Positions 54,065 to 63,870 of a DNA stretch of 64,000 nt are shown here, one piece after another (positions within the stretch are counted from its first letter, which is position 1; each line of letters begins with the position of its first letter). The DNA comes from Branchipolynoe longqiensis (lineage: Eukaryota > Annelida > Polychaeta > Phyllodocida > Polynoidae): positions 4,836,001-4,900,000 of the forward strand of contig CM059203.1 of assembly GCA_030323885.1 (NCBI GenBank). Direction: 5' to 3'. The position numbers and the translations under genes were made by a program. The notes below the pieces were generated by a model. It did no database searches, was not told the origin of the DNA, and saw nothing but the letters and a program-made list of their open reading frames with translations.

Positions 54065-54514
54065 GACACCGGGCGACTCGGGTAACCTGAGTTGCTAGAA
54101 TTTCAAATAGAACACCGCGAGTGGGAGTCGAAAAATACACAGGCCATGTGAAAAAAGTCCCGACCCCAGTAACCCACCTCTTGGGCCGTAATCGATTAAC
54201 ACGACCCAGGCGACTCGGGTTACCCGAGTCGTCTGAATTTCAAATCGAACACCGCGAGTAGAGTCGACAAAAACACGTGCCGTGTGCAAAACGACCCGAC
54301 GCCAGTAACCCACCTCTTGGCTGGGGTTTGCTAGGAACGATGACGTCACACCTGAGCTGGTACCTCTAGGTACCACTACAAGTCCTATTCGTTGTTTTAA
54401 TGCTTTTTTTAAAATAACCCAGATTGTCAGCTTATACGATCCTAAAATACTTTAAATCCTATTTTGCTGTACTTATATTGGTTATTAAAACAAATAATTA
54501 GGTTTTAGATTAAG
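54065..54514. other. duplicated-segment DNA
   Basis: The tract GGGCGACTCGGGTAACCTGAG is locally duplicated (54062-54180 and 54180-54330). Otherwise it aligns with 6690-7070. No gene. Confidence 0.5.
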
Positions 54515-55561
54515 CCACCATTCGGCGACGACTTCGTCGAGCTTGGCCGGGGGGATCCGGACAATCATGTCGACCGTGTCCACCTCGAATCCGAGCCACT
54601 CGACGCACCGGGTGGGCGGGATGCACTTGTGTGGTGAGAGTGCCAGGCCCAGGTCTGCGGCAAGGTGGATCGCGTCAAGGTAGGCGAGGGTGGCCTCGTA
54701 TTCAGTGGCGGCGGCTCCGACGAAGTCGTCCAAGTAACAGAGGACGAAATGGCCCTTCCGACAGAGGAGGTACGTGACCGCGTTGGTTGTGCGGGCACAG
54801 GCCATGGATGAGGTGCGGCACCCGAAGGGCGGGGCAATGTCGTAGTAGGTGTCGCCGTCGATCGTTATTCCTAGGAGGGGGACAGAGAGGGGGCATGTCC
54901 TCAGCTGTCTATATGCGCGGGCGAGGTCGATGGTCCATATGTATGCGCCTTGCCCGAGGCGGGTGACTTCGTCGGTGAGGTTGTTTATGTTGGGGAGGGT
55001 GTAGGTGGTGGGCCTCCCTTGGTAGTGTCCTTTGCGTATGCCGGCATTGACGCTGGCGCCCCTCGGGTAGCTGAGGTCGACGATGACCCGGCGCTCGACG
55101 GTATTCTTCTTGGGTCGGGTCATCATCGGGCTCGTCTGGGCCCACGGGGCGAAGGGAGGTTGGTGGAAAGGTCCGAGGAGTGCACCTTTGGACGCCTCGT
55201 CCTTGACGTACTTGCGGATCCATTGCAGATGGTCAGGGTCTTCGCGGTGGTTGGCGGTCGACGGGACCGGGGGGGCGTCGGCGGTGTAATCGACCGGCCA
55301 CCCGAACTCGAGGAAGTCGAGTAGCTCGGTGTCGTGGTAGCCGGGGAGAAGTGCCCTCCATCGGTCGATGTTGAGGTCGGATGGCACCGGTATCCGTGCT
55401 GCCACATGGTTAGGGAGGGCAGTCGCGCGGACTTGGTCGAATATGTATCTGTATACTTCGTGCCCCCATGCCGCGGGGACGCTGGTGGGCCAGATGTTGT
55501 GTAGGGTAGTCTTGTAGGAGAGGGGGGTGTGGGGGGGGGTTGTAGGGGGGGGAGGGGGCAT
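54485..55561 (-). CDS. E3 reverse transcriptase (N-terminal part and palm)
   Basis: 358 codons, of which about 348 are RT; the last ~10 come from flanking DNA. Order: LEFGWPVDYTADAPP, RRVIVDLSYPRGASVNAGI (fingers), DLARAYRQLRTCPLS (first catalytic Asp region), PPFGCRTSSMACARTTNAV, LCYLDDFVGAAAT (catalytic LDD), VEWLGFEVDTVDM (thumb). Compared with E1 it lacks the frameshifts. Truncated before RNase H. Confidence 0.9.
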   Translation of the reverse strand: MPPPPPTTPPHTPLSYKTTLHNIWPTSVPAAWGHEVYRYIFDQVRATALPNHVAARIPVPSDLNIDRWRALLPGYHDTELLDFLEFGWPVDYTADAPPVPSTANHREDPDHLQWIRKYVKDEASKGALLGPFHQPPFAPWAQTSPMMTRPKKNTVERRVIVDLSYPRGASVNAGIRKGHYQGRPTTYTLPNINNLTDEVTRLGQGAYIWTIDLARAYRQLRTCPLSVPLLGITIDGDTYYDIAPPFGCRTSSMACARTTNAVTYLLCRKGHFVLCYLDDFVGAAATEYEATLAYLDAIHLAADLGLALSPHKCIPPTRCVEWLGFEVDTVDMIVRIPPAKLDEVVAEWWLNLKPNYLF

Positions 55562-56569
55562 CGACTTGATCAGTGGTTATATCGTCGATGTCCTCACTGG
55601 CGTGTGCCCGGTCGTGGTAGGTGAGGAGGGCGTCGGGTGCCGCGGCGGGGTCATGTTCGTCGTGGTTTGGGGGGGGTGTGGGTCGGGTGGTGGTGGCGGG
55701 TTGGACACAGGCTATGGTGGCGTTGGTCGGCTCATATCGGACGACAATATCTGTGGTGATGGAGGTGTGTGGGCGTTGTCTGGTGTTCGACCGTACGCGT
55801 GGCCGGACATGGGTGGTGGTGGCGGAGGGGGTGTGTGGGGAGGGGTCAGTGGGAAGGCATTGGGGTTGGGGGGCGGGGGGGGTGAGGGGAGGGGGTAGGG
55901 GTGGAGGGTGGTGGGTGTGGGGGTTTGGGGGGGCGTTGGCGGGGGTCGGGGTGATGGTGAGGGTGCTGGCCGGAAGTGGGGAGATTCCGACTTCCGGTTC
56001 CGGTTGAAGGCTTCCGTAGTCTGTGTTCCGGGCGGCATGTGTCTGAGGAGGGTTTATGGCTGCGGTGTCTGGTAGGCGGGCAGCGGCGTTGCCCAGGGCC
56101 GCACAGGGTGCCGGGGCGGTGTTGGGTGGGCGAGCAGCGTAATGGCCATTAGCGGCGTCATTAGTGGCGGCATCGGGGTCGGGGGTGGCGACTGATGGGT
56201 CGTAGGCGGCGCCATCTGACGGTGAGGGGTGGCGGTCTCCCTCCGGCGTGAGGCGACGGTTAGGAGTGTCCAGTGACGCGTGATTTGAGCTGCTCCATCT
56301 TGTTTTGGCGGGAATCTGAGCGTCGGTCTGGGCGGGTCCGGCCGTTACGCCACGTGGTGCGTGTTTGGCGGGGCTTGGGTCGGTGCGGGCGTCAGTGTGG
56401 GCGGATGGGGTCTCAGTGCCGCAAGTGTATGGTTTTGGGTCCCAAGGCGGAATTGACGGGACGAACCTGCGTGTTGAGGAGACTAGGCGCAGGACAGGCG
56501 GGGACGGCTGGGGCGTGTGGCGTGCATCATCTGAGGTGGCGTTATCTGCGGCCTCACCAGGGCCGCCAT
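55562..56569 (-). other. E3 proline-rich linker
   Basis: Strongly G-rich on the plus strand, so Pro-rich on the minus strand (frame 56038-55712). It corresponds to the linkers of E1 and E2 between gag and RT. No domain recognised. Confidence 0.5.
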
Positions 56570-57757
56570 CTAAAAATCCGCCTTCGCCGATTCTTCCGTG
56601 TCGAGTGCCGCTGTTTTGCGCTCAGTCTGGCGCTTTTTATTATTACACTCTTGTTCTCTGTGTGGGTTGGATTTTTTGTACTTGTTAGCGCACCAGGCGC
56701 ACAGATGTGCGCGTCGATCGCTCCCGGTGCCGTGCGATGCAGTGTATCCACAGTCCGTGCCCCAGTTCCATTTGTGGCAGGGGCGCCCGTCCGTCTCAGT
56801 ATTAAACTCTGGGCGTCTATATGGTGTGGTGTTCGTGGCTGTCGTTTGTTCGTTGGTGCGTGAGTGGTGGGGTCTGGTCGTGTGATCGGCCTTAGCGGCA
56901 CGCCTCTCCTCTTCCTTCCTTATGCCTGCAAGGCATGCTGCGCGCTGTAGGTCTTTGATGGCCTGTTCGTCGCGCCAGGCTTTAGGGAGGCGGCCATCAT
57001 CTATCATGGAAAAGACCTTCTCCGACCAGGCGAGGCACGTGTCCCATTTCCACTCCGCGGCCATGTCGAACATCTCGTCCTGGTGGCTGAGTATGGGTTT
57101 TATCCATGACTGTGGCACTTTAGGGTCTTTACGCATTCGTGACAGTGCCGCCAGGTATTCGTGCCACGTGCTCTCCCCCGGGCCGACTTTGCCTTTGCGC
57201 TCATCCCTGATAACGTACGTGTGGGGGAGGAGTTGGGTCCTACCTCTTTTTTCGTTCCGTCCGTTTGGGTTGGTTCCGATGATGGCATCGATCACGTCCT
57301 TTTGGTGGTAGTCGTCTTCGCTCGAGGATGTGGCGGTGGCGTACCGTGCGTGGCGGGACCTCCTGTGTCTTGGTCGTTCTTGGGATTCTGACCTGTTCCG
57401 TCGGTCCTTGTGGGTGCGTTGGCTGCAAGGCGTGGGTCTCGGTGATCTGGGTGATCTCGGTGAGCGTGCGTGGGAGGTCGTAGCACGTGGCGTTGGAGAT
57501 TGGTCCGGGTCTGGGGTGCCGCGTTTCCTGCGTTTGGGGACGGGTCTGTCGTCGGAGGAGTTGCTCTGTGATCGCTTGTCTGTCTTGTCTGTCTTGCGAG
57601 TCTCGAGTGCCTTTATCCTTTCCGACATCGTTTTGGCCAAGTCGGCTTGCTGGCGTATTGAGTCGGTCACAGACTGCCTGAGCATGGTGAGCTGCTCGGC
57701 CGCAGACATGTCGTCGTCGGTCGTTCCATCCGTTGTGGGTTTAGGTTTAACCACCAC
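56570..57757 (-). CDS. E3 gag-like protein (395 codons open)
   Basis: The best-preserved Gag of the three. Order: AT-hook-like RGRPRSVV just upstream of and into the listed start, a coiled coil (about residues 20-55), a basic Ser/Arg/Pro stretch (about 60-150), the core LPHTYVIRDERKGKVG, HEYLAALSRM, WSEKVFSMIDDGRLPKAW and EQAIKDLQRAA, and the motif C-x8-C-x5-H-x10-C-x2-C containing WNWG and HLCAWC near the C-terminus. An MPA-type start at about 57852 exists in E3 but reads into TGA after eight codons, so the N-terminus is damaged. Confidence 0.83.
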   Translation of the reverse strand: MVVKPKPTTDGTTDDDMSAAEQLTMLRQSVTDSIRQQADLAKTMSERIKALETRKTDKTDKRSQSNSSDDRPVPKRRKRGTPDPDQSPTPRATTSHARSPRSPRSPRPTPCSQRTHKDRRNRSESQERPRHRRSRHARYATATSSSEDDYHQKDVIDAIIGTNPNGRNEKRGRTQLLPHTYVIRDERKGKVGPGESTWHEYLAALSRMRKDPKVPQSWIKPILSHQDEMFDMAAEWKWDTCLAWSEKVFSMIDDGRLPKAWRDEQAIKDLQRAACLAGIRKEEERRAAKADHTTRPHHSRTNEQTTATNTTPYRRPEFNTETDGRPCHKWNWGTDCGYTASHGTGSDRRAHLCAWCANKYKKSNPHREQECNNKKRQTERKTAALDTEESAKADF

Positions 57758-57852
57758 GGATCGTGGTCTGCCCCGCTGGTGTGGTGTGCGCGTGGCGTCG
57801 TCAGAGACGGCGGCGGCCGGGGTGTCTGCTGTTCATCGGGTTGTCTTGCATG

Positions 57853-58236
57853 CCGGCATGGTGACGGTTGGTGTTCGTTGGTGATGGAGAGCAGCCAGGA
57901 GGCGAGTTGAAAAGAGGTGTTGGTGGCGAGGCGTGTGGTGGAGAAGTGGGAGAGTGAGAGGAGAGCGGAAGTGAGGAGGGGAGGGGGAGGGGACCAGCGG
58001 CGGCACCAGCGGAGGGGGGGGGCCGGTGCCGCCACCTGGAGGAGAGGAGGGTTATAGGAGAGGGCGGGGTCGGTGGCGCCGCCTGGATAGAGTGGAGGGA
58101 GAGGGATGTAGAGAAAGGGGGGGGGGGAGGAGTGAGAAAGGGGGGGGGAGGGGAAGTTGGAGGTCGGGAGGGTGTGATGGGGGAGGTTTTCCCCGCCTCT
58201 GTTTCGAATTACCCATATTGCCGTAGCAATATGAAC
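57853..58236 (-). repeat. E3 terminal B-type repeat
   Basis: GC-rich, with G runs at 58013-58022 and 58117-58148. The last ~35 bases carry AATTACCC and the co-varying palindrome CATATTGC-CGTA-GCAATATG. Confidence 0.72.
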
Positions 58237-58457
58237 ATTGCGTAGTTATATCGGTTATTTAAAAAAAAAGTCTTTTTATTAAGCCCCCATTTTTTCCCAC
58301 CCTTGCCTGTTCGTTTATGCAAACCCGAGGCTGTAGGTTCTGTGTATGCGCCAAAATGTGAATCGGGTGACCCGAGTTGTTTAATCGAATACGGCCCAAG
58401 TGATGAGTAGCTGGGTGGGCTGGGGTGAGGGTAAGGGGGAGATGAAGTTTATTTATT

Positions 58458-58811
58458 TAAAGTTGCATAGTCCGATGGTTTTGAGTTTCTGAAATTTTCT
58501 GAGATAAATATATTAAATTGATCATTATAATCTACCTTACTTTAGTTTGAAGTAACTTTTAATTGAGATGGCTACCTTTTGAGATATTTGAAATTTCAAA
58601 CATGTGAAAATAATTTTGACAAGCACACCAAAACTCTGATACCATAGGCTTCTGCAACAACAGGTTCTATTAAATGTCCCCAGTGTTCCTGTCTATATGG
58701 CAACAAATAGTTAATAAGTGCATCAGTATCTAAGTTAGATATGTAGAATCAAATCTAGATAATTGCTTTGATTTTGAAAATTTGATGCTTCATCGGACTA
58801 TGCAGCTTTAA
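58458..58811. mobile_element. MITE family B with paralogous empty site
   Basis: Copy 1 reads ATTTATTTAAGTCATGA at about 7226-7242. Here the same sequence is split as TTTA|AAGTTGCATAG...CTATGCAGCTT|TAAGTC, giving a TA duplication. The insertion postdates the segment duplication. Confidence 0.9.
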
Positions 58812-58889
58812 GTCATGAAAACAAGTCAGAATAAGAAACTACGCTAGTGGTTTGTTTGATTGTTGTCGCTTTACATCCTAGCCAGATAG

Positions 58890-59425
58890 CGGGACGTAGT
58901 TCAGGTGGTAGAGTCTCCACCTGTCAATGTGCCGTTCATCCCATCGATCTTGCTCAGTGCACTCATTTGCAGTTTGGGTTATTTTCCGTTCCAATCACAT
59001 ACCCATAATAGCAGCAGAGTTTTTGCCGCGACCCACCATCTTAGCCCATAATACTGAACTTATTATGGCTAACCCACTAACCTCCTTCATAATCCACTAA
59101 TATGCCCTACCTAAGTACCCGCTGATGTACCTGTTTACAATGTAATGTAAACAGCTAGAAGACCAGTGCCTCGGCACTGAAAAAATGTATGTTCTGATGA
59201 ATTAAAACTAGTAGTCCACAACCGGTTCATCAAAGGCTGTGGTTTGTGCTGTCCTGTCTGTGGGAAAGTGCATATAAAAAACCCTTTGCTGCTTATCGGA
59301 AAGAATAGCCTATGTGGCGGCAGCGGCTTTCCTCCAAATAAATATGTCAGAATGACAATATGTTTGACATCCAATAGCCGATGAGGAAAATCAATGTGGT
59401 CTAGAGGCGCCATTAAATGAAACAA
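58890..59425 (+). mobile_element. SINE-2 with internal insertion (paralogue of 7315)
   Basis: Same head, same ~200-bp interruption and same 3' end as 7315-7855. Confidence 0.78.
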
Positions 59426-59619
59426 TTTTACTTCCTAGCAAAATCTAAGGTCTCTCCGATGCAAAAAAAAACACAGGAATGTGGTTTATACAATTTCTAG
59501 TCATGATTATGGCTGGGTATGAGGGGAGTGGTGGGGGAGTGGGGGCTGGTGGGGGTGTGGGGGGTAAGTCACGACAACAAGTCAGAATAAGAAACTAGCA
59601 GTGACTAGGCTACTGATTT

Positions 59620-60008
59620 GTTTGTTTGTTGTTTTACATCGTAGCAACACTCAATGTCAGGACAGGTACCAACTTGTGATAGTGCGCACTATTGGCGACT
59701 TTATTGTGCTGTCCAACTGGGATACCAGGCCGATACCGCCATGACTCGATAGCCCGCTCAGTCACATTATCCTGACACTGAGCTAACCAGTCCTTGCCCT
59801 ATCCTAATAAAAGTTTGTTTTATTTAAGGACAAATTTGTATTAGGATAGGGCAAGGACTTGGTAGCCCTATCCTAATAATGCTGAGCATCAGGCTAGGTA
59901 GGGACAAGTATCAATTTTGTAAGTCATTGGTTTGACTTGACTGGGATTCGAACTCTCAACCTTCTGCATGAGAAGCCTGCGCTCTACTGATTCGCCTACT
60001 GCGCCTGG
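59620..60008 (-). mobile_element. SINE-1 (paralogue of 8040)
   Basis: TTGTTTTACATCGTAGCAAC to head complement CGCCTACTGCGCCTGG. It carries the internal duplication seen in copy 1 plus a short AGTTTGTTTTATTT insertion (59809-59825) that looks like a SINE-2 tail. Confidence 0.75.
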
Positions 60009-60299
60009 TCTTCGTTTAAAAACAGATGGTTGTTAGCAGGTTAGCAAAGTAATGACGTCATATAATAAAAAGGCGTACCGAGGAGGATAGAACACTTCAG
60101 AAAACAGCAGTCATTAGGGACCAACCAAGGAAGTTTGAAACCTTTGTAACTGGGTGACTTCCTGCACCAGTAATTCTGTGTCTGTAGTATTTAGCTAACA
60201 TATTCTGAAAATTATTTGAATTTTCTTTCTCTCAGAAATAATAATGGGAAAAACAGATGGCTGATGTAAATGTTATTACTAATAAAAAGAATTAAAATT

Positions 60300-60524
60300 G
60301 TACATGTTATTAGTAACATTGGTAATTTCGGGCGGAGGCACGGGTACGCTATGGTGGAGCCACCTTGTGGAAAAAACCCGAACTAGCCTTAGAGACCCGG
60401 CTGCAGACTTCCCGCCAAAACGCGATAACGCGCCCAAGATTCAAATCAAACCCCTCTCCACTCCGCACTTCTACTACTGCTCCCGATCAACAAGGACTGC
60501 CTCCACACTTCCGCCTTCGTAATT
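60300..60524 (+). mobile_element. solo YR repeat S2 (225 bp)
   Basis: AATT at 60296-60299 and 60521-60524. It begins GTA and the palindrome CATGTTA-TTAG-TAACATT, then GGTAATTTCGGG, the inverse of the B ends. Copy 1 (near 8680) has AATTAACATT without the insertion. Confidence 0.75.
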
Positions 60525-60780
60525 AACATTGAATTTCACGGGGAAATTTATATTTTTGATTTGGGATTATGGTGTAGGTGGTAGTTTTGTGAAGGGAGTG
60601 CTTATTCATTTGCCAGGTCAGCTACTCTGGCGTGAATCAGGCGCGAATCAGAAACAATGTATGTCCTGCATCTTGGCCTCACCCTCCCTATAGTCCCTTC
60701 CCACCAACATCAGGATTCCTCATTCCACACACCAATAAATAAATTTATTTATTTATTTATCTACAGAACAAATCAATATT

Positions 60781-61087
60781 CTCTCTGGCGGAGTGGTTAG
60801 ATTGTCTCACTTTTTTCTAGGTCGGATTCGTAATCTGAAGGTCGGTGGTTCGATTCCCCATGCCCCCACCTCTGCCAATTTGGATTTCAACCGCTGTGTA
60901 TAACTTACAGCATCATCAAAGGCCAGTTGCTCTCACACCATGTCTATGTGGTGTGGGAGGTTAAAAATCCCTTGGGTCGGTAAAAGAGTAGGCTCTGGCT
61001 TTGTATCGACAAACTGTCTAATGGTGAAAACAAGTCTATTCAGACTTATCCATAATAGGCAATATAAATCTTCAAAAAAGAAAAAAG
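60781..61087 (+). mobile_element. SINE-3 (paralogue of 9582)
   Basis: Head TGGCGGAGTGGTTAGATTG, box B GGTGGTTCGATTCCCC, body and A-rich tail as in copy 1. Confidence 0.83.
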
Positions 61088-61158
61088 ACATCTTTACTTA
61101 CTATCACAAAAATACCCCAACTAACACCAAAATCCCACTGCGTACAAAACAACACAAT

Positions 61159-61581
61159 TCACAACAAGACAGGTGTGGTATAATTTGCATTTATTCAGGA
61201 GGGCCAGACAGTAACATAGTCAAGAACAGAGAACAGGAACCTCGGCAATCCTACCGCCTCGACCGCCGGAAACTACTGTCCCTTTGTAGTTGAGGGGTGG
61301 GTGGCGGCTGAATCAGTCTGGTTGTAGTGGGCGGGTTCGTATCCAATCGGCAACTGGTGGTTATTCGTGTGCGAGCGGTCAGCGTGGTTCATGATTCGCT
61401 TTTAAGGCGATAGGTGGCAGCAGGGTTGGGCGCTGGGGTAGGTGGAGTTGCGCTCGGGCAATCCGAGCGGGGTTAGTTTGTCCGTAATCGGTAGGTGGCG
61501 GGTCGGTGGTTCTGAAGCTTGAGAGGTCTACCACCCCACGTCCCGCTCCGAATTACCCATGTTAGCGCTAACCTGAACAAT
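61159..61581 (-). mobile_element. solo YR repeat S3 (about 420 bp)
   Basis: Copy 1 has AACACAATGAATAG (9948-9961). Here it is split as AACACAAT|TCACAAC...CTGAAC|AATGAATAG, sharing AAT. The right end reads AATTACCC, ATGTTAGC, GCTAAC, with the palindrome arms nearly abutting. A poly(A)-like TTTATT is at 61190. No ORF. Confidence 0.8.
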
Positions 61582-61584
61582 GAA

Positions 61585-61812
61585 TAGAAGAGTATCTGAT
61601 CATATTGAACAAAGACTAAGTAATTAAAGGTACTAGTATCTACTGAATTGAAAATCCCAAGCCTCTGATCACACTGAACTAAGACTAAGTAATTAAAGGT
61701 AGACCTACTAGTATCTACTGAATTGAAAGTACTAAGCCTCTGATCACACTGAACTAAGACTAAGTAATTAAAGGTAGACCTACTAGCATCTACTGAATTG
61801 GAAATCCTAAGC
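61585..61812. repeat. minisatellite, ~75-bp unit, about 3 copies
   Basis: Same unit as 9975-11445 but greatly reduced, at the paralogous position. Confidence 0.9.
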
Positions 61813-62845
61813 CAACAACCAAACCTTTGCATGTAAATGTACCTCATACCTGATTTAATGTACCTCATATTCATTACTTATTGCGTTGCACACACTTTAA
61901 TTTCAGATCTACTCATAAGTATTATACTTCTGCTTTCTCATTTTTTTCATGCGAACAAATTACACAAATGATACATGATATATAAATATCAGCTTGTATG
62001 TACAATGATCATGTGGAAATAAATAAATCTTAATCTTAATCTTACTTCACACTTCAATTACTATATAAACCATGTACAAATAGTTGTGTAAATACCTAAA
62101 TACTTGTAGCACTTGCGGTCGGAAGACCAGTGCTACGCCACTGACAAAAGATAAATATGAACAAAATAGATGAGATCACCGGTCCAACTGCGCATGCGCT
62201 GAAAACGGCGTTGGCTGCAAAGCAAAGGCCTATGGCCATTGAGTTTGCCGATACGCGAAGGCCAAAACTTCAATTTTATTCAAAATTAATTTTAAAAAAG
62301 GACATAACAATTTGGCACAAACATGGATGGATGGATGCAATATAATAATATAATGAATAAGTTTATGTCACAACTCTCCATAATTAAGCATTTTGAGCTA
62401 AGAAACATACAATTTCAGTCACTTTACAGGCTGATGTTTACATCACCATTGACTAGACATAAGTAATTCTTGTTCTAAATATTAAAATGTCAAATGTGTC
62501 AACAAAAACTTATTTCAAAGAAATATATAACCAATATCTGATTAACCCTACTCATTTTCTAGTTCTACATATGTCATTAACCATAGGATATAAATAAAAA
62601 CATGAATAAAATAAGTAAAAGTGACTCTGGCTAGCCTATGGGTCTAATACTAGTCTGAGTGCCCAGATTTGTCTAAATCTAAATGCACATGGTATAAGAT
62701 GTGATGATTATATTGATGTAAATGCAATGCTGAATAAAAGATTAATATCTTAATATATTATATATATTATTTTAGTTGTTATTCTATGTAACAAACAAGA
62801 GCTGAGATGAGCTGAAACTAGCACATTTCATAGCTGCACCCAGTT
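61813..62845. other. duplicated-segment DNA without a supported gene
   Basis: Collinear with 11446-12011 and 20559-20995. The junction ATAATTAAGC at about 62380 is the unoccupied E1 site. A 62-codon frame at 62157 has an equivalent at 11788 that differs by indels, so it is not accepted as a gene. Confidence 0.6.
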
Positions 62846-63780
62846 ATAATATTACTGAATGCCCGGCCACGTTTGGGACACCAGATGATACTACAGAAAC
62901 TCTCCCCTTCATATCACTTATCTATCAACTCATTAACCAATGCTAAGGAAGAATGAAGACAAGACACAGATAAACAGTGGAGAAGTTGTGCTTTACTAAC
63001 ACCAACTCCTGTCCACCTACCAGTGACCTATCATCCACACCCCTTGCCTTCTAGCCACACAATATCTCATTACTACTTTAGCCTGTATAGAAAGCAGTGC
63101 CTACAGCCCATGGGACAGGAGTCCTATGGCTGTGTACACACTCAATTGGAATAGATGAATTTTGATAGCATCAGACAGAGTGTCTGGGGTTCCTGCTCAA
63201 GAGTAGGTGTGTCTCACTCAAGAGCCAGGAGTAGAGTGATCTCTCTCCAGTGTGTCTGAAGCAGAGTCTAGAATAATTATCTTGGTTTTGAGGCTAGTGT
63301 GGTCAGAGGGCCAATGGGATGCAGGTGACTGGGCAGTCCACACCCAGCCAATCAGGCACCTCCACAGTTAGGGTGGGTGGCACCCTCCCCCAGTAGGGGT
63401 GGCTGTCACTCAACCCAGCTCCAGGTGGTGCCCTGTGTTTATATGCAAATTAGGCTGGTGTGCACACCCAGTGGTCATGTAGGGACAGGTCGTTACAATA
63501 GATCTCTGTTAAAATGGTCTTTTCTCCAATTGCACTCTTCATGAATGCATCGAGAAGTATTTCAACACTCATGTACTGTCTCTTATTTAGGAACATTTCT
63601 TCATTAATCTTAGGCATCACATATGAACATATATCTCACACAGCTTATATCATGTCATAATGGGAGTGGGATATTATTACTTTTAGTTTACATAACATCG
63701 TCCCAACTCCGTCGCCCAAGAATAATAATGCTGTCTGCCAATATACAATTCTAAACCGAAAATCCGTATATTTTTACACA
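62846..63780. mobile_element. insertion absent from copy 1, with a possible solo LTR
   Basis: Copy 1 runs continuously from GCTGCACCCAGTG to the CATGTGCTTCTCGC word; here about 930 bp intervene. On the minus strand, 63497 to about 62870 starts TGTAACGACC, has CATATAAACACAGG (TATA-like) near 63440, and ends near GGTGTCCCA, as in an LTR. 63540-63780 matches 32080-32330 in reverse. Target duplications were not found. Confidence 0.45.
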
Positions 63781-63870
63781 GTGTCATGTGCTTCTTGCCT
63801 GTTTGTTTTTCTTCCACACATCCCACAATGCACCGCACCGCTGGAATGGTGATGTAGTCTAATTCATTTA

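Larger units (their letters stand above)
54515..58236 (-). mobile_element. E3: YR-type retroelement, 3' half lost
   Basis: Minus-strand order: B end (58236 and below), gag, linker, RT. The element stops inside the RT thumb near 54517, with no RNase H, YR or A repeats. The B end reads AATTACCC, then CATATTGC-CGTA-GCAATATG, then AAC and ATT. Gag and the surviving RT are open, so the loss seems recent. Confidence 0.85.
52955..63870. repeat. duplicated segment, copy 2
   Basis: Paralogue of 6441-12011 plus 20559-21130. Differences from copy 1: insertions at 53209-54061, E3 near 54515-58236, MITE-B at 58458, YR solo repeats at 60300 and 61159, a much shorter minisatellite, no E1 at 62380, and an insertion at about 62846-63780. 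The sequence flanking E3 on both sides repeats the same ~55-bp stretch (54460-54515, 58240-58295), so the left border of E3 was rearranged. Confidence 0.78.

Noticed and set aside
2803..60008. SINE heads as functional tRNA genes
   Set aside because: Box A/B matches occur, but the sequence runs into a conserved SINE body without mature tRNA acceptor pairing, and copies are too numerous and diverged.
62870..63497. Confident call of a solo LTR
   Set aside because: TGTAAC start and TATA-like box are suggestive, but no target duplication or second copy was found, so it was kept only as a possibility.
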